Notes under the pieces: model-generated | What the model saw: the letters and a program-made list of their open reading frames with translations, nothing else | Told to the model about the DNA's origin: nothing | The model's database searches: none | Made by a program: the position numbers and the translations under genes | Assembly (NCBI GenBank): GCA_035719045.1 | Contig: DASTGO010000269.1 | Coordinates: 1-21,882 of the forward strand | Direction of reading: 5' to 3' | Origin: DASTGO01 sp035719045 | Lineage (GTDB): Bacteria > Actinomycetota > Actinomycetes > Actinomycetales > Kineosporiaceae | DNA: 21,882 bases | In this document: positions 7,189 to 14,303 of the stretch, piece after piece | How positions within the stretch are numbered: position 1 is the first letter of the stretch | Layout of the letters: every line of letters starts with the position of its first letter

Positions 7189-10100
7189 TCACCCGATCGT
7201 GATCCGCTGCTTGGCGGACTGGGAGACCTCGACGGTGGTGCTGCCGGTGTACTCCACGAACACCTGCGCCGTTCCCCTCGTGACGAACGGGCCGAAGGTG
7301 ATCACGGCCGTGCCCTTCGCGTCGAGCGTGGCGGGATAGCGGAGGTCCAGCCCGCCACCGATCACGTGCACCACGACCGTCCCGGTGACCGGGACCCTGG
7401 TGGCCGGGGTGACGGTCACCGTGGCGGTCACCGGCTGGCCGATCCTGGTCCGGGTGGTGTTCAGCCGCAACCCGGTGTCCGATCCGGACTTCAGCACGGT
7501 CAGGGTGACCGTGGCCGACGACGTGTCGTACCGGTTGTGGCCGTCGTAGCGGACCACGAGCGTGTTGCGGCCGACGGGGATGTCCGGGGCGAGCGTGATC
7601 GTGGCCCTGCCCGTGCCGGACAGCGTCCCGCGGCCGACCTCGACCGCCCCGTTCAGCACCCGGACCGTGCCGCCCGGCACGACTCCGGCGATCCCGCCGA
7701 TGACCCTGACGGAGACGCTCGCGGCCTTGCCGTAGGGGACCTTGGGGACCGTCAGGTATGCCGTCGTGATGGTCGGCGCCAGCGTGCTGGCCACGGTGAC
7801 CGCGTTGGTGCCCTCGACGTTGCCGGCGACGTCGACGGCCCGGTACGAGACCGTGACCGCGGACCTGCCCACCACCACGGGCGCGGCGTACGTCCGCCAC
7901 GTCGTCCCGCCGTCGAGGGAGTACTCGATCCGGGACACCCCGGAGGCCGAGTCCGCTGCCGTCAGGGTGACGGTCCGGGCGGTGGTGTCGACAGCGGACT
8001 TCGAGACCGGTGCGGTGCCGTCGATCCGCACCGTGCCCGAGGCCACCGCGGAGACGTTCCCGCTGCCGTCGGTCACCCGCCCGTCGACCTGGTAGACGCC
8101 GTCGGTGAGCAGTTCCACCGACGTGGACAGCGGCGACCACTGCCCGGTGAATCCGGGGCCGGTGATCCTGACCTCGGCCTGGACGGCGCCGCCGCGGTCG
8201 TCGGTCCCTGTGACGGCGACCGTGACAGGACCGCCGCGGTACCAGCCCGTCGCGGGCGCCGCCGGGCCGAACGAGACCGACGCCACCGGAGCGGTGAGGT
8301 CAGGCACGGGTTCACCGGCGACACCGGTGAGGGTCGGGACGACGGGAGCGATCAGGTTGGTGGAGGTGAACTGCAGCCTGTCGATCGTGGTCTCCCGGTG
8401 CATGCCGTCACCGCCGGGGATCGCGAAGCGGTGGTAGGCGATGTACCAGTCGTCGGTCCCGGGGACCTGCACGATCGAGTGGTGGCCGGTGCCGAGGATG
8501 CCCTGCGGGACGTCCTTGGACAGGATCACGCCCTGCTTGGTGAACGGCCCGGAGGGGCTGGTCCCGACGGCGTAGGCGACCTGGTAGTTCGGGTCCCGGG
8601 TGTCGTTCTCGGACCAGGTGAGGTAGTAGATGCCCTTGCGCTTGATCACGAAGCTGCCCTCGTTGAACCCGCTCGGCGTGATGTCCTGCACCGCCGCGGG
8701 ATCGAACGAGACCAGGTCCGGGTTGAGCCTGACCACGTAGGCGCGCCCGTTGCCCCAGTACAGGTACGAGCTGCCGTCGTCGTCGGTGAACACCGCCGGG
8801 TCGATCATCTGCCCGGTCCGGAACCCGGCCGCCACCAACGGCTTTCCGAGTGCGTCGGTGAACGGTCCGGCCGGGGAGTCGGCCACCGCGACGCCGATGT
8901 TGGTGTCCGCGCAGAAGTAGAGGTAGTACTTCCCGTTCTTCTGGGTGATCGTCGGCGCCCAGGCGTGGCCGCTCGCCCAGGACAGGTTCTTGGCGACGTC
9001 GAGGACCACGCCGTGGTCGGTCCAGGTCACCAGATCCTTGGAGGAGAAGGCGTGGAACTGGGTGCCGGCCCAGCCGTCGAACCCGTCGGCCGTCGGGTAG
9101 ATCCAGTAGGTGTCACCGAACACGGCGATGTTCGGGTCGGCGTAGTAGCCGGGGATAGCGGGACTGCGCATGATCAGTGCCTTGACCGTCCAGCTGCGCA
9201 CGGCTCCGTCGGATCCGGTCACGGTGTAGGTGACGGGCTTGCCGAAGTCCTGCGTGCTGCCGGACGCCGGGCTGATCGTGGCCCCCGGTGAGACGGTGAA
9301 CGTGGGCGCCAGCGTGGTGAGGTCGGTGTCCGGCTTCACCGGCAGGGTGACCGTGCTGTGGGCGTCGTCCACCATCGGCGGCACCTTCTGCTGGGCCACG
9401 GCCGCGGTGCGGATCGCCCCGGTGTTGCCCGACAGCCTGACGACCTCGGCCTCGCTCAGCGCCTGGTCGTAGATCCGGAAGTCGTCGATCGCCCCACCCA
9501 GGTAGGGGTCGGCGCCGTACAGCGACCTGCCGATGTAGCCGGAGTACGGCTTGGTGGCGTCGTAGAGGTCCGACGGCCTGACCGTGACGCCGGTGGTGCG
9601 GGCGACCACGTTGCCGTTCAGGTACAGCGTCTCGGTGCCCGTCGTGGAGTCGAGGGTGACCGCGACGTGGGCCCAGGTGCCGGGGGCCGGGCCGGTGGCC
9701 GCCTGGGCGGAGAACTCGCCGGACCAGGTGCTCGTGGTGATCCCGGACCGCAGCACCTGACCCGAGTTGTAGACCGGAGAGACGAACAGGTACGTGGTGT
9801 TGTCCGGCCCCAGCCCGAACAGCCACTCGTTGACGTTCAACGGGGCGTTCAGTTTCACCCAGCTCGACACCGTGATGTCGTTGACACCCTTGAGCACGCC
9901 GTTCGGGATGGTCACGTACTGCGGGTTCGCCGTGGTGCTCGCGCCGCCCGCCAACTGGACGTCGCCGCCCTTCACGCCGGTGCCGAACGTCGGTGAGCCG
10001 ACGTAGCTGCCGTTGTTGCCGTGGCCGGAGGAGTCCCGGGCGACCGTGCCGCCGCCCTCGTCGAACCTGTACTGCAGGACCAGACCCGGCACGGCGTCCA

Positions 10101-12645
10101 TCACGGTCACCACGGCCCTGGCCCGGACCGTGCCGGAGTCGGCGATCGAGCCGAGCACGGTGAACGTGCCGGGGGCCGTGTAGGCCGAGGCCGGGACCGG
10201 GTCCCAGCTGACCGCGGCGCTGCCGGTGCTGCCGTCGGCGTAGGTGACGCTGACCGTCGGAGGCAGTACCGGGGCGGCGCCGGCCGTGGTGTCGACGGTG
10301 ACGTCGGCGATCGAGGCAGGCACCTTGGTCGGCAGGTACGCCGACAGCAGCCGCTCGTACTCCGCCTGGGTCACGCCCATCACGGTGCCGTGCCGTGGTG
10401 AGGCGGGCAGGGAGTAGGTCTTCTCCATGGTCCAGGCCCCGGAGTCCAGGTTCGTGCTGGAGAACGGGACGTAGCCGCGGCCGCCGAACTCGTCGACGAA
10501 CAGGTACCACTTGTCGGCGTCGTTGGCCTTGAAGATGGTCGGCCCCTCACCGGCGGACAGGTCCGGCTTGCCGATGCAGTCGGAGACGAAGCCCCAGTCG
10601 GTGCTGGTCAGCGAGGCCGACTTCTCCTCCATGACGAACTTGCTGCAGGGGGTGGAGGAGGTGTTGTTCCGCTCGTCCTTGGTGAACCGGTAGTACTGCC
10701 CGTTGTGCTCGGTCACCGTGGCGTCGATGACCGCGTAGCCGGGGTTCTTCCACTCCTTGGCCGGGCTGAAGGTCCAGAAGTCGCGGGTGGTCGCGTACAT
10801 CATCCGGTTGTAGGTCGAGCCGGTGTGCGCGGTGTCCGCGGCGTCGAAGATCGTCGAGGCCCAGTAGACGACGTACGCCTTCTGCGAGGGGTCCCAGAAC
10901 GCCTCCGGGGCCCAGGTGTCCCCGGCGGTGTCGGGTGAGACCTTGATCAGCCGCTCGGCGCTCCAGTGCGTCAGGTCGGTGGACTCCCAGATCGCCAGGG
11001 ACCTGCTGCCGTTGCTCTGCGCGGCGCCCCAGCCGTTGCCCTGGTAGATCCGCAGGTCGGTGGCGATCAGGTAGAACTTGTCGCCCTCAGGGGACCGGGT
11101 GATGAACGGGTCCCGGATGCCCTTCTCGCCCAGGGTCGAGGTGAGCACGGGATTGCCGTTGTTGAGCTCGCGCCAGTTCAGCGGGTCGTTGCCCTTGGAC
11201 AGCGCGAAGTACATCTGCTCGCCGTTGGCGCTGCCTTCCCCGGTGAAGTAGCTGAACATGTAGCCGGTCTTCTTCTCCGCCGCGGGCAGTGCCGGGACCT
11301 TCGCGGAGAAGTCCCGGGTCACGGTGGCCGTCCCGTGGGTGACCGCGGCGGTCAGGGTCACCACGGCGTCGGGCCGGCCGTACGCCGGGCGGGTCACCTC
11401 TCCGGTCGCGGAGATCACCGAGGGATCGGCAGACGCCCAGCTCACGGTCGAGGTGTCGTTCGCCGTCGCCGACAGGGTGAGGTTGCCGCGGACATCGCCG
11501 ATGTTGCGCACCACGAGGGCTGCCGCGGCGGCCGTGGCGATCGAGGTGTCGTCGGCCAGTGGGAGCACGGTGACGTCGAACGCCTTGGTGCCGGTGAGTG
11601 TCCCGTGCCGGATCGTGGCGGTCAGCGTCGCAGTGGCGTTCGGTGTGCCGTACGCCGGGCGGGTCACCTTGCCCGTGGCGTCGACGACGCCGGCGTTGCC
11701 GGTCGCCCAGGTGATCGCCCCGCCGAGGCTGCCGGTCGACGGGAGGGCGAGGTCGGCGGTCACCGCGCTGGTGTCGCCCAGGGTGAGCGCGGACTTCTCG
11801 GCGGCCAGGGACTGGGTCGAGGCGGTGGTGGCCAGCGCGGCCACCTCGGCGGCGTCCAGGGCCCGGTCGTACATCCGGAAGTCGCGCAGCCGGCCCCTGA
11901 GCAGGTTGTCGCCGGGGTAGGTGGACCGGCCGAGGTAGTTGGCCGTGGTGGTCCCGCCGCCGATCGAGGCCGGGGTGATGGTCACCCCGGTGTTGCGGGC
12001 GACCTCGACACCGTCCTCGTACAGCACGGCGGTGTTCCCGGTCTGGGTGTAGGCGACGTGCTTCCACCCGCCCCGGGCCAGGTTGTGCGTGGACGCGGTG
12101 ACCTGCTCGGTCGACCAGTTCCCGCTGGCGACCCCGGCCCGGAAAGCGTTGCCGGTGGCGAACAGGTACCCGTCGCCGTACCAGCTCGTGGTGTTGCCGA
12201 ACCCGTAGAGGAAGTAGGGCGTGGTCTGCGCCGGGTCGATCCAGACGTCGGTGGCGACGGTGATCGCGGTCAGCCCGCTCATCGGGCTGTCCGGCGTCTT
12301 CACATAGGTCGTCGACCCGTCGAGGGCCAGACCCTCGACACCGCCCCAGCTCGCGGTGCCGACCACGGTTGCGTTGCGGCCGTTGCCCGAGGAGTCTGCC
12401 GCGACACTCCCGGAGGTGTCGTCGAGCTTGTACCAGAGCACCAGTCCGTCGCCCGTCGCCGCGTGGGCGGGGACGGCGGCGCCGATGCCCAACATCCCGG
12501 CGATCACCGCGCCCGCGGCCAGGGCGGCCCAGGACCGGCGCCAGGTTCGGGCGGCGGGTGGTGGGACGGGGGATGGCGCCTGAGATCCGATCGGGTGGTG
12601 GACGGGTGCCGGGCTCGGTGGTGGGACCGGCGATCGACTGCGCAC
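7189..12645 (-). CDS. Secreted multi-domain protein with two GH43 glycosidase domains
   Basis: 1818 residues. A long Pro-rich n-region with an RR pair precedes a hydrophobic core and AHA at 60-62, so it is exported. Domains in order: LamG-like (66-272); two atypical bacterial Ig-like repeats (282-360 and 362-450, each with GKVTRPAYG or GEVTRPAYG); GH43 domain A (460-772; D512 in IRDPFI, D641, E700 in AGEGPT); Big_4-like (774-848); second LamG (852-1074); an Ig-like linker (1075-1157); GH43 domain B (1158-1435; D1170 in YYADPN, D1282 in IDPAVF, E1329 in FNEGSF); four Ig-like repeats to the C-terminus. Both five-bladed propellers appear to keep the catalytic triad. GH43 enzymes mostly release arabinose or xylose; the exact activities cannot be told. 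The GTG start at 12645 follows AGGAGG (12651-12656) at five bases. No wall-sorting motif ends the protein. Two operator-like sites lie upstream. Confidence 0.92.
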   Translation of the reverse strand: MRSRSPVPPPSPAPVHHPIGSQAPSPVPPPAARTWRRSWAALAAGAVIAGMLGIGAAVPAHAATGDGLVLWYKLDDTSGSVAADSSGNGRNATVVGTASWGGVEGLALDGSTTYVKTPDSPMSGLTAITVATDVWIDPAQTTPYFLYGFGNTTSWYGDGYLFATGNAFRAGVASGNWSTEQVTASTHNLARGGWKHVAYTQTGNTAVLYEDGVEVARNTGVTITPASIGGGTTTANYLGRSTYPGDNLLRGRLRDFRMYDRALDAAEVAALATTASTQSLAAEKSALTLGDTSAVTADLALPSTGSLGGAITWATGNAGVVDATGKVTRPAYGTPNATATLTATIRHGTLTGTKAFDVTVLPLADDTSIATAAAAALVVRNIGDVRGNLTLSATANDTSTVSWASADPSVISATGEVTRPAYGRPDAVVTLTAAVTHGTATVTRDFSAKVPALPAAEKKTGYMFSYFTGEGSANGEQMYFALSKGNDPLNWRELNNGNPVLTSTLGEKGIRDPFITRSPEGDKFYLIATDLRIYQGNGWGAAQSNGSRSLAIWESTDLTHWSAERLIKVSPDTAGDTWAPEAFWDPSQKAYVVYWASTIFDAADTAHTGSTYNRMMYATTRDFWTFSPAKEWKNPGYAVIDATVTEHNGQYYRFTKDERNNTSSTPCSKFVMEEKSASLTSTDWGFVSDCIGKPDLSAGEGPTIFKANDADKWYLFVDEFGGRGYVPFSSTNLDSGAWTMEKTYSLPASPRHGTVMGVTQAEYERLLSAYLPTKVPASIADVTVDTTAGAAPVLPPTVSVTYADGSTGSAAVSWDPVPASAYTAPGTFTVLGSIADSGTVRARAVVTVMDAVPGLVLQYRFDEGGGTVARDSSGHGNNGSYVGSPTFGTGVKGGDVQLAGGASTTANPQYVTIPNGVLKGVNDITVSSWVKLNAPLNVNEWLFGLGPDNTTYLFVSPVYNSGQVLRSGITTSTWSGEFSAQAATGPAPGTWAHVAVTLDSTTGTETLYLNGNVVARTTGVTVRPSDLYDATKPYSGYIGRSLYGADPYLGGAIDDFRIYDQALSEAEVVRLSGNTGAIRTAAVAQQKVPPMVDDAHSTVTLPVKPDTDLTTLAPTFTVSPGATISPASGSTQDFGKPVTYTVTGSDGAVRSWTVKALIMRSPAIPGYYADPNIAVFGDTYWIYPTADGFDGWAGTQFHAFSSKDLVTWTDHGVVLDVAKNLSWASGHAWAPTITQKNGKYYLYFCADTNIGVAVADSPAGPFTDALGKPLVAAGFRTGQMIDPAVFTDDDGSSYLYWGNGRAYVVRLNPDLVSFDPAAVQDITPSGFNEGSFVIKRKGIYYLTWSENDTRDPNYQVAYAVGTSPSGPFTKQGVILSKDVPQGILGTGHHSIVQVPGTDDWYIAYHRFAIPGGDGMHRETTIDRLQFTSTNLIAPVVPTLTGVAGEPVPDLTAPVASVSFGPAAPATGWYRGGPVTVAVTGTDDRGGAVQAEVRITGPGFTGQWSPLSTSVELLTDGVYQVDGRVTDGSGNVSAVASGTVRIDGTAPVSKSAVDTTARTVTLTAADSASGVSRIEYSLDGGTTWRTYAAPVVVGRSAVTVSYRAVDVAGNVEGTNAVTVASTLAPTITTAYLTVPKVPYGKAASVSVRVIGGIAGVVPGGTVRVLNGAVEVGRGTLSGTGRATITLAPDIPVGRNTLVVRYDGHNRYDTSSATVTLTVLKSGSDTGLRLNTTRTRIGQPVTATVTVTPATRVPVTGTVVVHVIGGGLDLRYPATLDAKGTAVITFGPFVTRGTAQVFVEYTGSTTVEVSQSAKQRITIG

Positions 12646-12699
12646 GAGAACCTCCTGCGGGCAGCTCCCCGGAAGGGGTCAGCCTGACCGATGCGCGCA

Positions 12700-12713
12700 T
12701 GTTAGCGATAACA
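12700..12713. promoter_or_regulatory. LacI-type operator-like palindrome, proximal site
   Basis: TGTTAGCGATAACA, 55 bases upstream of the dual-GH43 start codon. It is identical to the sites at 12820-12833 and 6078-6091. Position suggests repression of the GH43 gene. Confidence 0.72.
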
Positions 12714-12819
12714 GACATCCTTGAGGATCTCTTCGCCGAACTTCTTGGAGAGGGGTGACGGGTGCGCAACTGCCTCAGGAATCTGGGCTCGCGTCGCACC
12801 GTGGCTCGTTGGTTCCAGG

Positions 12820-12833
12820 TGTTAGCGATAACA
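12820..12833. promoter_or_regulatory. LacI-type operator-like palindrome, distal site
   Basis: An exact copy of the proximal site, 120 bases further upstream of the dual-GH43 gene. Two sites at this distance could support looping or two promoters. It is 256 bases from the xdhC-like start, so an effect on that gene is possible but less likely. Confidence 0.7.
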
Positions 12834-12912
12834 GCACAGGGGATGACGTGGGTGTGGTGGTGCGGTTGCGCCGCGGCGCGGGCGGCGCGGGGGCTGGTGC
12901 GCCCGCCGGGCC

Positions 12913-12981
12913 GGCCGAGCAGGAACGGCCGAACAGGGACGACTCGGCGGGAACGGGCCGAACAGGAAATGGCCGAACGGG
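12913..12981. repeat. Four-copy 11-mer direct repeat GGCCGAACAGG
   Basis: Copies start at 12913 (one mismatch), 12927, 12956 and 12971 (one mismatch), with intervals of 14, 29 and 15 bases, so roughly a 14.5-base period with one position skipped. The array lies 109-177 bases upstream of the xdhC-like start. It may be a protein-binding array or a decayed minisatellite. Confidence 0.6.
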
Positions 12982-13089
12982 TTCCGGATCGGGCCGATCG
13001 GTGCGTTGACGTGCCTGGCGCGGCGTGAGGGGATGCCACTGACGTCCCCGTCCGCGGTGGTGGCGTGGCTGGCGAGAAGGGTCGGCGCG

Positions 13090-14217
13090 ATGCGTGAGGT
13101 TCTGCCGGAACTGCTGCGGTGGTGGCGCGAGGGCCGCCCGGTCGGGATGGCGACGGTGGTGGCGACCTGGCGCTCGGCGCCCCGCCCCGCCGGGGCGTCG
13201 ATGTTGCTCGGACCTGACGGCGAGGCGGTCGGCAGTGTGTCCGGCGGCTGCGTCGAGGGCGCGGTGTACGAGCTGTCGCAGGAGGTGGTCGGCTCGGGCA
13301 CGCCCGTCCTGCAGCGCTACGGGGTGAGCGACGACGACGCCTTCGCGGTCGGCCTGACCTGTGGCGGCATCCTCGACGTGTTCGTGGAGAGGGTTGACCC
13401 GCAGACGTTCCCGGAACTCGGTGAGATCGCCGACGACATCGGGGCGGGCCGGCCGGTCGCCGTCTGCACCGTGATCGAGCATCCGGACCCCACCCGGCTC
13501 GGCCGGCGCAGGATCGTCCGCCCGGACTCCGAGACCGGGACGCTCGGCTCACCACGTGCCGACGGCGCGGTCACCGACGACGCCCGCGGGCTGCTCGCGT
13601 CCGGCCGGTCGCAGACCCTGGTCTACGGCCCCGACGGGGAACGCCGCGGCGAGGGAATGCGCGTGTTCGTCGCCTCCTACGCGCCGAAGCCCCGGCTGCT
13701 CGTGTTCGGCGCGATCGACTTCGCGGCGGCGGTCGCCCGGATCGGGGCGTTCCTCGGCTACCACGTGACGGTGTGCGACGCCCGGCCCGTGTTCGCCACC
13801 CGGTCCCGGTTCCGCGACGCCGACGAGGTGGTCGTCGAGTGGCCGCACCGCTATCTGGCGGCCGAGGCGCAGGCGGGACGGATCGACGGCCGGACGGTGG
13901 TCGCCGTGCTCACCCACGACCCGAAGTTCGACGTCCCGGTGCTCCAGGAGGCGCTGCGGCTGCCGGAGGTGGCCTACGTCGGGGCGATGGGTTCCCGGCG
14001 CACCCATGACGACCGGCTCAAGCGGCTGGCCGAGGCGGGGCTGAGCGAGCAGGAACTGTCCCGGCTGTCGTCCCCGATCGGCCTGGACCTGGGCGCCCGG
14101 ACCCCTGAGGAGACCGCCGTCAGCATCGCCGCCGAGATCATCGCCCTGCGCTGGGGCGGGGTCGGGGACCGGCTGTCCGAGCTGGCCGGGCCGATCCACC
14201 ACGGCGTCGCCCGCTGA
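13090..14217 (+). CDS. XdhC/CoxI-family protein
   Basis: 375 residues. The N-terminal XdhC_CoxI domain (about 10-100) contains SVSGGCVEGAVYE and a second conserved cysteine in LTCGG. The C-terminal Rossmann-like XdhC_C domain (about 200-355) contains LLVFGAIDFAAAVA and YVGAMGSRRTHDDRLKRL. XdhC-type proteins sulfurate and insert the molybdenum cofactor for xanthine dehydrogenase and related hydroxylases in the cytoplasm. The ATG at 13090 gives the family's usual beginning (MREVLPELLRWWREGRPVG). It is preceded by a modest AGAAGG. In-frame codons continue upstream to 13006, but they have no good ribosome site and no family similarity. No xdhA/xdhB or molybdenum-cofactor gene is visible, so its target enzyme must be encoded elsewhere. 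It is convergent with the giant gene. Confidence 0.93.
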   Translation: MREVLPELLRWWREGRPVGMATVVATWRSAPRPAGASMLLGPDGEAVGSVSGGCVEGAVYELSQEVVGSGTPVLQRYGVSDDDAFAVGLTCGGILDVFVERVDPQTFPELGEIADDIGAGRPVAVCTVIEHPDPTRLGRRRIVRPDSETGTLGSPRADGAVTDDARGLLASGRSQTLVYGPDGERRGEGMRVFVASYAPKPRLLVFGAIDFAAAVARIGAFLGYHVTVCDARPVFATRSRFRDADEVVVEWPHRYLAAEAQAGRIDGRTVVAVLTHDPKFDVPVLQEALRLPEVAYVGAMGSRRTHDDRLKRLAEAGLSEQELSRLSSPIGLDLGARTPEETAVSIAAEIIALRWGGVGDRLSELAGPIHHGVAR

Positions 14218-14228
14218 CCGGGAGTCGC

Positions 14229-14251
14229 CCGCCGGGGGGCTGACCCGGCGG
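14229..14251. terminator. Possible bidirectional hairpin between convergent genes
   Basis: CCGCCGGG (14229-14236) pairs exactly with CCCGGCGG (14244-14251) around a seven-base loop. It lies in the 57-base gap between the XdhC stop and the giant gene's stop. The stem is only 8 bp, so it is a weak candidate. Confidence 0.45.
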
Positions 14252-14261
14252 CGGCGCCAGC

Positions 14262-14303
14262 GGGGCCGGGGTGCCTACTCGAGGGGCCGGGGTGCCTCCT
14301 CGA
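14262..14303. repeat. 21-bp tandem duplication spanning the giant gene's stop codon
   Basis: Units 14262-14282 and 14283-14303 both begin GGGGCCGGGGTGCCT and differ by one base (A at 14277, C at 14298). On the minus strand that change turns a GAG codon into the TAG that ends the giant gene. Confidence 0.9.

Larger units (their letters stand above)
12646..13089. other. Divergent intergenic region between dual-GH43 and xdhC-like genes
   Basis: This 444-base stretch holds the two identical 14-bp palindromes (12700-12713 and 12820-12833), a perfect ATGCGCGCAT palindrome touching the first (12691-12700), and four copies of an 11-mer nearer the plus-strand gene (12913-12981). I find no convincing -10/-35 pair on either strand and no credible small gene. 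Confidence 0.7.

Noticed and set aside
7162..9291. 709-codon plus-strand frame opposite the dual-GH43 gene
   Set aside because: Same shadow composition; the minus strand encodes recognisable GH43 and Ig-like domains throughout.
12699..12758. Possible 19-residue plus-strand peptide starting MLAITDILEDLFAELL
   Set aside because: No ribosome site. Its first codons are simply the operator palindrome, and nothing indicates translation.
13006..13089. Upstream in-frame extension of the xdhC-like gene
   Set aside because: The extra 28 residues do not resemble the family N-terminus and lack a properly spaced ribosome site. The start at 13090 gives the canonical beginning.
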